The notes under the pieces: model-generated
The model's input: only the letters and a program-made list of their open reading frames with translations
Databases searched by the model: none
What the model was told of the DNA's origin: nothing
Source of the DNA: Microbacterium sp. Root61
GTDB taxonomy: Bacteria; Actinomycetota; Actinomycetes; Actinomycetales; Microbacteriaceae
Assembly: GCF_001427525.1 (NCBI RefSeq)
Contig: NZ_LMGU01000001.1
Span: forward strand, 1,335,788-1,399,787
Length of the DNA: 64,000 bases
Reading direction: 5' to 3'
Position numbers and translations under genes: made by a program
In this document: positions 44,773 through 53,382 of the stretch, piece after piece
Layout: each line of letters starts with the position of its first letter
Numbering within the stretch: position 1 is the stretch's first letter

Positions 44773-45435
44773 TCAGAGGTCGGTGCGGGCGGTGCGCCGC
44801 GCTTCGGCAGACAACTCCGCACCCCGGCGGTCCAGGAACGCCTCGAGCCGTTCCTGGTCGACGCGGCCGATCTCCCGCAGCGCCACACCCACGGAGGTCT
44901 GCACGAAGCGCTCCGGATCGGCTGCGAGCAGTTCGCACAGCGCGACCGGGTCATCGAGGTCGCCGGACCGGATGATCCAGAACGCCGCCGTGATGGCCGC
45001 ACGGCGGTGCCACAGGTTCTCGGAGCGGGCCAGCTCGAACAGCACGTCGCGCGGATGATCGAGCAGGTACCCGCCGACGACGCGCGGCGCGGAGCGGTCG
45101 ATGAAGTCCCAGGTGTCGATGTAGTCGAGTCGCCGCATCCACAGGTCGTAGAGGGCGCGTCGCTCCTCCGGTGTGATGCCGCGGCGTCGCGCCTTGAAGT
45201 CGAGGATGCTGACTCCCGCCATCCGCTCCTCGTAGCAGTCCGATTGCAGCAGCAGGTCGACCTCGTCCAGCGGCATCGCGGTGTGCGCCTTCGCCAGGTC
45301 GAACAGCGCACCCATCCGCACCCCGCGCACCTCGGTCGCCGGGTCGGTCATGCGCTTGCGGATCTTGTCCTGTTCCGCAGCGGAGGCCAGCGAGGCGAGT
45401 GCCTCGGCCAGTTCCGCCGCGGTGGACTCAGACAC
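44773..45435 (-). CDS. DNA alkylation repair (AlkD/HEAT-like) protein
   Basis: 220 aa, made of alpha-helical HEAT-like repeats. Features of the AlkC/AlkD superfamily are visible: MGALFDLAKAHTAMPLDEVD, RMAGVSILDFKAR, and the DLWMRRLDYIDTWDFIDRSA segment with W and D residues that in AlkD line the DNA groove. Members cut out alkylated purines; activity here is inferred. The GTG at 45435 overlaps the nicotinamidase stop, so it is coupled to that gene. Longer frames add unrelated residues. Confidence 0.84.
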   Translation of the reverse strand: MSESTAAELAEALASLASAAEQDKIRKRMTDPATEVRGVRMGALFDLAKAHTAMPLDEVDLLLQSDCYEERMAGVSILDFKARRRGITPEERRALYDLWMRRLDYIDTWDFIDRSAPRVVGGYLLDHPRDVLFELARSENLWHRRAAITAAFWIIRSGDLDDPVALCELLAADPERFVQTSVGVALREIGRVDQERLEAFLDRRGAELSAEARRTARTDL

Positions 45436-46009
45436 CGGAGTCGACGAGCTCCGCACCGGCGTGCGCGAGTTCGGCGAGCGTAGCCGCGCTGGAGGCCTCC
45501 GCCACACCGGCGATCAAGTCGGTGAAGACACGCACGTGCCGACCGTGGTCGATGGCGTCGAACGCGGAGGCTCGCACGCAGTAGTCGGTCGCCAGCCCCA
45601 CGACATCCACATCGATCACCCCGTGCGCCTCGAGCAGCTGCGCGACCGTCTCGCCCTCGTCGGTGACGCCCTCGAAGAGCGAGTAGGCGGGCACGCCCTG
45701 CCCCTTCTTGAGGTGGTGGGTGATCGCGGTCATATCCAGTCCGGGGTCGTACTCGGCTCCCGCCGTCCCCGCCACGCAGTGCACCGGCCAGGTGTCGACG
45801 AAGTCGGGCTCACCGGCGGCGAAGTGTCCCCCGTTGTCGCCGTCGGCATCGTGCCAGTCGCGCGAGGCGACGATCAGCGCGTACTCGGCGGCGTGCGCGC
45901 CGAGGTACCGGGTGATCCCCTCGGCGACGGCATCGCCACCGGCCACGCCGAGCGCACCGCCTTCGGTGAAGTCGTTCTGGACGTCGACGATGAACAGCGC
46001 CTTGGTCAT
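45428..46009 (-). CDS. pncA: Nicotinamidase / isochorismatase-family hydrolase
   Basis: 193 aa. The catalytic triad is complete: aspartate in IVDVQNDFTEGGAL (D10 region), lysine in KKGQGVPAYSLF and cysteine in GLATDYCVRASAFDA. The metal-site histidines lie in ASRDWHDADG and PVHCV. It converts nicotinamide to nicotinate in NAD salvage. The ATG at 46009 overlaps the MMPL transporter stop (ATGA). The order is MMPL-pncA-alkD on one transcript. Confidence 0.93.
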   Translation of the reverse strand: MTKALFIVDVQNDFTEGGALGVAGGDAVAEGITRYLGAHAAEYALIVASRDWHDADGDNGGHFAAGEPDFVDTWPVHCVAGTAGAEYDPGLDMTAITHHLKKGQGVPAYSLFEGVTDEGETVAQLLEAHGVIDVDVVGLATDYCVRASAFDAIDHGRHVRVFTDLIAGVAEASSAATLAELAHAGAELVDSGV

Positions 46010-48306
46010 TCTTCGAGGGTACGCCGGTAGTCCGCCCGGGTCATCGCCGGATCGGCTGCGGCATCCGTCGCCGCGTCGCCCTCGGTCGACGGCTCGGCCA
46101 CGGCGGGCGCGGCATCCGTCCTCTCCGGACCCCGGCGCCACAGCTTGGATGGCCACCAGATCGCCGGGCCGATGTCGTAGGCGAGTGCCGGCACGAGCAG
46201 CGAGCGGACGATGAAGGTGTCCAACAGGACGCCGAACGCGACGATGAAGGCGATCTGTGCGAGGAACAGGATCGGAATCACGCCAAGCGCCGCGAAGGTG
46301 GCTGCCAGCACGAGTCCGGCCGAGGTGATCACACCGCCGGTGGAGACCAGCCCGCGCAGGATGCCGCGACGGGTGCCGTGCACGAGCGCTTCCTCTCGCA
46401 CTCGTGACATCAGGAAGATGTTGTAGTCCACCCCGAGCGCCACGAGGAACACGAACCCGTAGAGGGGCACCGCGGGATCTGCTCCGGGGAAGTGGAACAC
46501 GTGGTTGAACACGAGCGCACTCACTCCGAGGGCGGCACCGAACGAGATCACGGTGCTGACGATCAGCAGGATCGGCGCGACGATCGATCGCAGCAACAGC
46601 ATCAGGATGCCGAGGATGACGAGCAGGATCACCGGAATGATCAACGTCCGGTCGCGGATCGAGGTGTCGTTGGTGTCGATGTCCGTCGCGGTGACGCCAC
46701 CGACGAGCGCGGCTCCGGAGCCCAGTTCCTCGTCGAGGCTCGCGCGCAGGTCGCGGACGGTGTCCTCGGCGGCCACGGAATCCGCGGTGTCGGTCAACGT
46801 GCCCACGAGCAGCACATCCCCATCGACGATCGTCGGTTCTGGCGCCTCCCCACCGGGCGGCCCGGGCGCCGTGAACACCGGCTCGCCGTCTTCGATCGCC
46901 ACCGATGCTTGGCCGGTCGGAGAATCGTCCGAGATCACCGCTACCGATTCCACACCGTCGCTCTCCTCGAGGACGCCGACGGCGTCCACGAGCTGATCAT
47001 CGGCGACGATGACATAGACCGGACTCCCGGATCCGCCCGGGAAGTGCTCCGCCAGCACAGCCTGCCCGTCTCGCGCCTCGGACGCGCCCAGCACCAGATC
47101 ACTCGCGGGGACGCCGTCCGCCTTCAACTGGAACACGCCCACGCACGCGGCCACGAGGACGAGTGTCGTGATGATCCACACGCGCCGGGGATGACGAGCC
47201 ACCAGACGCGCCTGCTTCGCCCAGAACCCGGTGACCGGCTGAGTCAGATCGTCCGGGAGGGGGGTCGCGGGATGCTTCGGCACGAATGGCCAGAACGCCG
47301 CCTTGCCGACGAGGGCGAGAAGCGCGGGCAGGAACGTGAGCGCCGACAGCATGGCGAACACGATGCCGATGGACGCGATGGGGCCCAGCGCCCGGTTCGT
47401 GGCCAGGTCGGACAGCAGCAGGCACAGGAGTCCGGCGATGACCGTGCCGCCCGACGCGAGGATCGGCTCGAACGCACCGCGCCAGGCGCGCGTGACGCTG
47501 TTCCACTTCGTCGCGCCATCGGCGACGGCCTCCTTGAAGCGGGCCACGTACAGGAGCGCGTAGTCGGTCGCGGCTCCGATCACGAGGATGAAGAGGATGC
47601 CTTGGACCTGACCGTTCAAGACGACGATGCCCGCCTTCGCGAGCCACCATACGGTCAGGAGCGCCACGCACAGTGCGAACAGCGACGTCATCAACACGAG
47701 TACAGGCAGCAGCGGCGATCGGTAGACGATGATCAGGATGACGAACACGGCAAGCAGCGCGGTGATCAGCAGCAGTCCGTCGATCCCGAGGAAGCCGCTG
47801 ACGAGGTCTGCGGTGAATCCCGCCGGACCCGTGACCCAGCCCTCCAGCCCCTCGGGCAGTTCTGCCGTCAACGTGGCCGCGATCTCCTCGACGATCTCGC
47901 GGATCTCTCCGTCGGTGGCCACAGGCACGAAGATCTGCGCCGCTTCGCCGTCGTCCGAGATCACCGGCGGTGATACATCCCCCGATACGCCGTCGATCTC
48001 GGCGATATCCGCAGAGATCGCCGTCAGCGCGGTGATCTGCTCCTCGGTCAATGCGTCATCCCCGGCGATCACGACCACGGCTGGGATGGTGTCGCCGCCG
48101 GTGAACTCGGGCAGCATCTCGTTCACCTGCGTCGCGTCGGCGCTCTGCGGCAGGAACGAGGACTGATCGTTGGTGGAGACCTCGCTCACCTTGCCGAAGT
48201 ACGGCCCCCCGATCGACCCGCCGATCACCCAGAGCAGGACGAGGAGCGCGGGGATGAAGATGCGAACCCAGCGGGTGGTCGTACGTGTGCGATCGTCCTT
48301 CGGCAT
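46006..48306 (-). CDS. MMPL-family RND transporter
   Basis: 766 aa, two repeats of one membrane helix, a large extracellular loop and about five clustered helices (twelve helices in total). MMPL features include VIGAATDYALLYVARFKEAV in the first half and FLVALGVDYNIFLMSRVREE in the second, with the proton-relay aspartates. It exports lipids or drugs driven by the proton gradient; the substrate is unknown. A 19-base palindrome sits 1 base upstream of the ATG and there is no ribosome site, so it may be leaderless and repressed at its start. Confidence 0.93.
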   Translation of the reverse strand: MPKDDRTRTTTRWVRIFIPALLVLLWVIGGSIGGPYFGKVSEVSTNDQSSFLPQSADATQVNEMLPEFTGGDTIPAVVVIAGDDALTEEQITALTAISADIAEIDGVSGDVSPPVISDDGEAAQIFVPVATDGEIREIVEEIAATLTAELPEGLEGWVTGPAGFTADLVSGFLGIDGLLLITALLAVFVILIIVYRSPLLPVLVLMTSLFALCVALLTVWWLAKAGIVVLNGQVQGILFILVIGAATDYALLYVARFKEAVADGATKWNSVTRAWRGAFEPILASGGTVIAGLLCLLLSDLATNRALGPIASIGIVFAMLSALTFLPALLALVGKAAFWPFVPKHPATPLPDDLTQPVTGFWAKQARLVARHPRRVWIITTLVLVAACVGVFQLKADGVPASDLVLGASEARDGQAVLAEHFPGGSGSPVYVIVADDQLVDAVGVLEESDGVESVAVISDDSPTGQASVAIEDGEPVFTAPGPPGGEAPEPTIVDGDVLLVGTLTDTADSVAAEDTVRDLRASLDEELGSGAALVGGVTATDIDTNDTSIRDRTLIIPVILLVILGILMLLLRSIVAPILLIVSTVISFGAALGVSALVFNHVFHFPGADPAVPLYGFVFLVALGVDYNIFLMSRVREEALVHGTRRGILRGLVSTGGVITSAGLVLAATFAALGVIPILFLAQIAFIVAFGVLLDTFIVRSLLVPALAYDIGPAIWWPSKLWRRGPERTDAAPAVAEPSTEGDAATDAAADPAMTRADYRRTLEE

Positions 48307-48307
48307 A

Positions 48308-48326
48308 TCGCTAGCTTATCTAGCAA
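48308..48326. promoter_or_regulatory. Palindromic operator candidate at the MMPL start
   Basis: TCGCTAGCTTATCTAGCAA: arms TCGCTAG/CTAGCAA around 5 bases, typical of MarR- or TetR-type sites. It ends 1 base from the MMPL start codon and contains TAGATA on the minus strand, a possible -10 for a leaderless mRNA. No regulator gene is adjacent. Confidence 0.5.
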
Positions 48327-48374
48327 TTTTCTCCAGCGCCATTCGTCCGATGCGACCTCTATCCTGGGCGGACC

Positions 48375-49337
48375 ATGCTCTCCGCAGTTCTCGCGCTCGT
48401 CGGCGCCCTCATCTACGGATCCGCCGACTTCTTGGGTGGTCTCGCCGCCAAGCGGCTGCGCTCCATCATCGTGACCTCGGTGGCCGCCGCTTCCGGATTC
48501 GTTCTGCTCGCCTGCCTGTACCCGTTCATCGGCGGCGCCTGGAGTGCGACGGATGTCGCGTGGGGTGCGTTGTCGGGACTGTTCGGCGTCGGCGCGATCG
48601 TGCTGCTGTACGCCTGCCTGGCTATCGGCCCGATGAGCATCCTGTCGCCGCTGACGGCGGTCGTCTCGGCGATCGCGCCGATGCTGTGGGGGCTGACGGT
48701 CAACGGCGAGACGCTGTCGGGGCTGGGCTACGCCGGTCTGGCCGTTGCGCTCGTCGCGGTGGTGCTCGTCGGATTCATCCCGGGCGAGAAGGTGGTCAGA
48801 CCCCGCACCAGCGGCCTTGTGATGGCCGTGGGCGCGGGTATCTGCATCGGCGGGTTCCTGATCGTCATCGACCAGACGAGCGCGCAGAGCGGGCTCGTGC
48901 CGCTCGTGGTCAACCGGGCCACCAGCACCGTCATCACGGCCGCGGTCATCGCCGTTCTCGCCGGCGTCGCCGTCCGTCGCGGTCAGGCCGCGGCATCCGT
49001 CCTCGAGGTCTCGGGCAACGGCGTCGGCGCCATGCCTTCCGGACACGCCGACCTGGAGCACGCGCAGCACCTCCCGACCACGATCACCTCGACCTTGACG
49101 CGGTCGCGCGCCTGGTGGCTCGCGATCACGTGCGGTGCGGTGGATGCGATCGCGAATGTGGCGCTGCTGCTCGCACTGCGCGCCGGCGAGCTCTCGATCG
49201 TCTCGGCCCTGACCGCGCTCTACCCGGCCGGGACGATCCTGCTGGCGGCGATCGTGCTGCGCGAGCGCATCGCCGCGGTGCAGTGGGTCGGTCTGGCGCT
49301 GGCGGTCGCGGCCGGTGTGATGCTCGCCGTCGGCTGA
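48375..49337 (+). CDS. DMT-family transporter
   Basis: 320 aa, ten predicted helices in two EamA-like halves. It starts LSAVLALVGALIYGSADFL and ends with the family's YPAGTILLAAIVLRERIA segment. A long hydrophilic loop (about residues 195-240, RRGQAAASVLEVSGNG...) separates the halves, longer than usual. The substrate is unknown. TATCCT lies 9 bases before the ATG with no ribosome site, which suggests a leaderless mRNA. It is divergent from MMPL. Confidence 0.85.
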   Translation: MLSAVLALVGALIYGSADFLGGLAAKRLRSIIVTSVAAASGFVLLACLYPFIGGAWSATDVAWGALSGLFGVGAIVLLYACLAIGPMSILSPLTAVVSAIAPMLWGLTVNGETLSGLGYAGLAVALVAVVLVGFIPGEKVVRPRTSGLVMAVGAGICIGGFLIVIDQTSAQSGLVPLVVNRATSTVITAAVIAVLAGVAVRRGQAAASVLEVSGNGVGAMPSGHADLEHAQHLPTTITSTLTRSRAWWLAITCGAVDAIANVALLLALRAGELSIVSALTALYPAGTILLAAIVLRERIAAVQWVGLALAVAAGVMLAVG

Positions 49338-49359
49338 CGGCTCACGGTTCGAGGCGGGA

Positions 49360-49773
49360 TCAGCCTCGGGCGAAGAGCAGGATCCAGGACAGCACGAGCG
49401 CCACAGCCCCCACGCCGACCAGACCGGCCGCGAGCAGCGACGCCGCCTTGACCGCGGGAGAACCGGGCGTCAGCCGCATCCGATTCGTCCATCCGCGGCG
49501 ATAGAAGATGTCGGCCATGTCCTTCTCGCCGAGCTGGTGATACTCCGCGGCAGTCAACGGCGCCTGGTTGACAGCGCCCGACTCGTCGAACCACCGGACG
49601 ACGACGTGCCGGCCGGCGGCGGAGTCATCGCCGACGAGCTCGACCACTGCGCGGGTGTGCAGCCAGGTGCCGTCGAAGAGGTAGAGGATCAGCGCGACGC
49701 CGGCGAGGAGAACCCCGAGGCCGAATCCCGTCCACGCGAAGATCTCGACGACCGCGTCGACCACTTCTTCCAT
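49360..49773 (-). CDS. Hypothetical membrane protein
   Basis: 137 aa with two predicted helices, at residues about 10-34 (IFAWTGFGLGVLLAGVALIL) and 107-133 (AVKAASLLAAGLVGVGAVAL). The hydrophilic middle (about 70 residues) carries VVVRWFDESGAVNQAPLT and a LGEKDMADIFYRRGW segment. I do not recognise a family. It converges on the DMT gene with 22 bases between stops. A tRNA-Thr gene with a hairpin terminator lies upstream. Confidence 0.75.
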   Translation of the reverse strand: MEEVVDAVVEIFAWTGFGLGVLLAGVALILYLFDGTWLHTRAVVELVGDDSAAGRHVVVRWFDESGAVNQAPLTAAEYHQLGEKDMADIFYRRGWTNRMRLTPGSPAVKAASLLAAGLVGVGAVALVLSWILLFARG

Positions 49774-49788
49774 GTGTGAGCCACCTCA

Positions 49789-49833
49789 GCACCGACGACG
49801 GAGGCCCGCTGAAAAGCGGGCCTCTGTCGGTGC
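49789..49833 (-). terminator. Two-step hairpin terminator of tRNA-Thr
   Basis: An outer 8-base stem (GCACCGAC with GTCGGTGC) and an inner perfect 10-base stem (GAGGCCCGCT with AGCGGGCCTC) around a GAAA loop. It lies just after the 3' end of the minus-strand tRNA-Thr. No strong T-run follows. Confidence 0.75.
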
Positions 49834-49835
49834 GG

Positions 49836-49908
49836 AGCCACCTAAGGGAATCGAACCCTTGACCTATTCATTACGAGTGAATCGCTCTGCCGACTGAGCT
49901 AAGGTGGC
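49836..49908 (-). tRNA. tRNA-Thr (anticodon CGT)
   Basis: 73 bases on the minus strand; CCA is not encoded. The acceptor stem pairs GCCACCT with AGGTGGC; the D-arm is AGCTCAGTCGGCAGAGC; the anticodon loop CTCGTAA carries CGT between ATTCA and TGAAT; the T-arm loop is GGGTTCGATTCCC. It decodes ACG threonine codons. Confidence 0.97.
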
Positions 49909-49991
49909 GTACTTCGCTCTCGCGTAGCACGATGATCGATCTTACAGGGTTGGGAGAGCCCTCGCGAACCGAGCTCCCCCACCCGGGCGTG

Positions 49992-51548
49992 TCACTCGCA
50001 GCGGACGTCGCCGTCAGGCACCGTGCCCTCCAGCAGATACGCCTCGACGGCGTTGTCCACGCAGGCGTTGCCCTTGTTGAATCCGGTGTGTCCCTCACCG
50101 ACGCGGGTGATCAGGATGCCGGAGGAGAGCTGCTCGGCCAGCGACACCGACCACTCGTACGGCGTGGCGGGATCGTTCGTGGTGCCGACCACCAGGATCG
50201 GCGCGGCGCCGTCCGCGGAGATGGGTTCGCGCACTCCGGTCGGCGGATAGGGCCACTGCGCGCAGGGGTCCGGTCCCGACCAGTACGGCGCGACCGTCGG
50301 CGCCTCGGCCTTGATCTTGGCGTCGGACGCGTCCTTCTGCTCCTGGGTGGAGTCATCCGGATAGTCCATGCAGTTGTACGCACGGAACGCCTCGGTCGAG
50401 TTGTCGCTGTACGTCCCGCCCTCGCGGCCGTAGTAGAAGTCGGCGAGTTGGAAGGCGACATCCGCATCGCCCTGCAGCACGTCGCTCAGCGCCACCGTGA
50501 GGTACGGCCAGCTGTCCTGCGAGTACAGCGCGGCGATGATCGCCGTCATGAGCGAGTCCGCGCCCAGCATCCGACCGTCGGATGCCTCGATCGGCGCGCG
50601 GTCCACGCTCGCCAGCAGCGTCCCGAGGTCGGCCATCCCCTCATCGACGCTTCCGCGGAACGGGCAATCGCTCTCGGTCAGGCAGGCCGCCATGTAGGCG
50701 CGCAGCGCGGATTCGAAGCCGACCGCCTGAGTCGTGCTGACATCCAGCCCCGACACGGCCGGGTCGATCGCGCCGTCGAGCACGAGGCGCCCGACCCGCT
50801 CGGGGTAGATCTTGGCGTAGGTGGCGCCGAGGAACGTGCCGTACGAGTAGCCGAGGTAGTTGAGCTTCTTGTCGCCCAGCACGGCGCGCAACAGGTCCAT
50901 GTCACGCGCGGCGTTGTCGGTCGTGATGAAGGGCAGGATGCCGTCACTGCCGGCGTCGCACGCCTGGGCGAACGCGAGGCTGTTCGCATTGAGCTCGGCC
51001 GTCCATGCATCCGATCCCCGCGGGTTCTGCGGGATGTCGAACAGGTACGCGTCCATGTCCGCGGCGTCGTAACACCGCACGGCAGTGGACTCGCCGACCC
51101 CGCGCGGGTCGAACCCGATGACGTCGTAGCGCTGCTGCAGCGCGTCGCCGACCGCGAACGACAACGAGTCGCGGATCAGTGCGACGCCACTGGCACCCGG
51201 CCCGCCGGGGTTGGTCAGCAGCGAGCCGATCACATCGCCACCGGTCGCCCGATGGCGGATGACGGACAGGTCGATGCTGCCCGATGACGGGTCCGACCAG
51301 TCCAGCGGGGCCGTCACCGTTGTGCAGTCGAAGCCGGAGCCGCAGTCGGTCCAGGTCAGCGTCTGCTCGTAGAACGGCAGCAGCTCGGCCGAGACGCCTT
51401 CCGTGTCGGGCGCCGCGCTGGCGGTCGAGGTCGGTCCCGACTCGGGGATCATCGCGTAGAGGCACCCGGACAGGGCCAGGGATGCCGCGACGAGACCTGC
51501 GACGACGGCGGAGATGCGGCGCACGCGGCGCGCTGATTCGGTTCTCAC
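49992..51548 (-). CDS. Secreted alpha/beta-hydrolase, tripeptidyl aminopeptidase-like lipoprotein
   Basis: 518 aa. Signal peptide with lipobox LSGC (cysteine about residue 29). The oxyanion element NPGGPGASG and the nucleophile elbow GYSYGTFLGATYAKIYP are clear; the C-terminal TAP-like domain has ILVVGTTNDPATPYEW and the histidine in RVGEGHTGFNKGN. It probably releases N-terminal tripeptides from peptides outside the cell. The start overlaps the holB stop (ATGA), so it is the end of the topA-tmk-holB operon, a common actinobacterial arrangement. Confidence 0.92.
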   Translation of the reverse strand: MRTESARRVRRISAVVAGLVAASLALSGCLYAMIPESGPTSTASAAPDTEGVSAELLPFYEQTLTWTDCGSGFDCTTVTAPLDWSDPSSGSIDLSVIRHRATGGDVIGSLLTNPGGPGASGVALIRDSLSFAVGDALQQRYDVIGFDPRGVGESTAVRCYDAADMDAYLFDIPQNPRGSDAWTAELNANSLAFAQACDAGSDGILPFITTDNAARDMDLLRAVLGDKKLNYLGYSYGTFLGATYAKIYPERVGRLVLDGAIDPAVSGLDVSTTQAVGFESALRAYMAACLTESDCPFRGSVDEGMADLGTLLASVDRAPIEASDGRMLGADSLMTAIIAALYSQDSWPYLTVALSDVLQGDADVAFQLADFYYGREGGTYSDNSTEAFRAYNCMDYPDDSTQEQKDASDAKIKAEAPTVAPYWSGPDPCAQWPYPPTGVREPISADGAAPILVVGTTNDPATPYEWSVSLAEQLSSGILITRVGEGHTGFNKGNACVDNAVEAYLLEGTVPDGDVRCE

Positions 51549-52693
51549 GGGATCCTCCCGCTCGCGACAGTCACGAGCATGCTTTCGAGGGCGAGGGTGG
51601 GCGCCACATTCTGTTCCAGATTGCGGCGGGTCGCGGCGATCTGATCGAGCACGGTCATGGTGCGCTGCGGCGACCAGGCCGCCGCCAGCGCACGCAGGTC
51701 GCTCTCCAGCTCACGGTTGATCAGATCCGTGTCGCGGCCGAACTGCAGCAGCACGACGTCGCGGAACATCGACTGCAGGTCGGTGAGCACCCGGTCGATG
51801 CCGTCGCGCAGGCTGCGGGTCGCGCGGCGCTTCTGCTCGTCCTCCAGGGCCGAGAGCTGCGAACGGACGGCGGGCGGCACGGCCGCGCCCTCCGCGATGC
51901 CGACCGTGCGCAGTAGCGTGGCGCGCTCGAGCTCGTCGCGCTCGGCCGTGAGCGTCTTGGCGTCCTCGGTCGCGGCCTGCACGACGCGGCCGGCGACCTC
52001 GACGGCATCGCCGACACCGCGGACGCTCAGCACCCCGCGCAACGTGTCGTCGCGGCGCGCACGGGCCGCGTCGTCCGTCGCCAGGCGCTGTGCCATGCCG
52101 ATGTGACGCTGGGCGTGGCGCGCGGACTGCTCGGCGATCGCGAGGTTGACGCCGGTGCGCTGCGAGATCAGCCGGGCGACGTCGTCGACATCGGGTTCGC
52201 GCAGGCGCAGCACGCGCACCCGGGAGCGGATCGTCGGCAGCAGGTCGGCCTCGCTCGGCGCGCAGAGGATCCACACCGTGCGCTCCGGAGGCTCTTCAAG
52301 CGCCTTGAGGAGCACGTTCGAGGTGCGCTCCACCATGCGGTCGGCGTCCTCCATGATGATGACGCGGTAGCGGCCGAGCGATGGAGAGAAGTAGGAGCGC
52401 TCGACGAGGGCTCGCGCGTCCTTGATCGAGATGATCACACCCTCGGTGCGCAGCGCGGTGAGGTCGGGATGCACGCCGGCCAGCACCTGGCGCATGCCGT
52501 TCTCGTCGCCCGGCTCGGCGATCAGCGCCGCGGCGAACGCGGCGGCCAGGGTGGAGCGTCCTGATCCGGGCGGACCGGTGATCAGCCAGGCATGCGTCAT
52601 CCCGGCGGGGTCTGCCGCCGCCGCTTGCAGCGTCGCGACAGCCTCGTCCTGTCCCCAGACGTCCGCCCAAGGCAGCGTCGCGACAGCATCCAT
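51545..52693 (-). CDS. holB: DNA polymerase III subunit delta'
   Basis: 382 aa. AAA+ clamp-loader subunit. The P-loop reads GPPGSGRST, with arginine in place of the lysine, so it probably does not hydrolyse ATP, as in other delta' proteins. The sensor-2-like and helical collar domains follow (VGIAEGAAVPPAVRSQLSAL region). No CxxC zinc cluster is evident. It works with delta and the tau/gamma subunits to load the sliding clamp. It lies 32 bases after tmk and overlaps the peptidase gene. Confidence 0.93.
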   Translation of the reverse strand: MDAVATLPWADVWGQDEAVATLQAAAADPAGMTHAWLITGPPGSGRSTLAAAFAAALIAEPGDENGMRQVLAGVHPDLTALRTEGVIISIKDARALVERSYFSPSLGRYRVIIMEDADRMVERTSNVLLKALEEPPERTVWILCAPSEADLLPTIRSRVRVLRLREPDVDDVARLISQRTGVNLAIAEQSARHAQRHIGMAQRLATDDAARARRDDTLRGVLSVRGVGDAVEVAGRVVQAATEDAKTLTAERDELERATLLRTVGIAEGAAVPPAVRSQLSALEDEQKRRATRSLRDGIDRVLTDLQSMFRDVVLLQFGRDTDLINRELESDLRALAAAWSPQRTMTVLDQIAATRRNLEQNVAPTLALESMLVTVASGRIP

Positions 52694-52725
52694 GGGTTCA
52701 GCCTATCCGCGCGTTCCGACGCGCC

Positions 52726-53382
52726 TCACGCGGCGGGGTGCAGCGCGGCGGTGACGCGCTCGCGCACAGCTTCGGCGAGCTCGGCGGCGGGCCGGGACGC
52801 GTCCAGCACGAGGAAGCGGTCGGGTTCCGCCGCAGCCAGTGCGAGGAACTCGGCGCGCACGCGCTCGTGGAACGCCGTCTTCTCGGACTCGAGGCGGTCG
52901 AACGGCTTGTCGTCGGCGTCGAGACGTTCGCGCGCCACCGACGGATCGAGGTCCAGCAGCACCGTGACATCCGGCAGCAGCCCTCCGGTCGCCCACAGCG
53001 ACAGGTCACGGACCTCGTCGCTGCCGAGCACCCGTCCGGCCCCCTGGTACGCGACGGAGGAGTCGAGGTAGCGGTCCTGGATGACCACGTCGCCCCGCTC
53101 GAGCGCGGGGCGCACGAACGTCTCGATGTGGTGCGCACGGTCGGCGGCGTAAAGGAGGGCTTCGGCGCGCGGGGCGATCTCGCCACGGTGGTGCAGCACG
53201 ATGTCGCGCACGAGCACTCCCACCTCGGTGCCGCCCGGCTCGCGGGTGCGCACGACCGTGCGCCCCGCCGTGGTCAGCCACTCCTGCAGCAGCGTCGCCT
53301 GCGTCGTCTTGCCGACGCCGTCGCCGCCTTCGAACGTCACGAACAGCCCGCGCGATCCCGACTCGGGTGCGGATGCGGTCAC
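52726..53382 (-). CDS. tmk: Thymidylate kinase
   Basis: 218 aa. It phosphorylates dTMP to dTDP. The P-loop is EGGDGVGKTTQATLL (residues about 15-29), the DR(Y/H) motif is IQDRYLDSSVAYQGAG, and the dTMP-binding segment is VLLDLDPSVARERL. Length is normal. The start overlaps the topA stop (ATGA). The topA-tmk-holB order ties DNA topology, dTTP supply and replication. Confidence 0.96.
   Translation of the reverse strand: MTASAPESGSRGLFVTFEGGDGVGKTTQATLLQEWLTTAGRTVVRTREPGGTEVGVLVRDIVLHHRGEIAPRAEALLYAADRAHHIETFVRPALERGDVVIQDRYLDSSVAYQGAGRVLGSDEVRDLSLWATGGLLPDVTVLLDLDPSVARERLDADDKPFDRLESEKTAFHERVRAEFLALAAAEPDRFLVLDASRPAAELAEAVRERVTAALHPAA

Noticed and set aside
49778..49843. 9-base direct repeat of the tRNA-Thr 3' end (GAGCCACCT at 49778 and 49835), like an attachment site
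   Set aside because: Too short, the spacing is only 57 bases with just a terminator inside, and no integrase or foreign genes are nearby.
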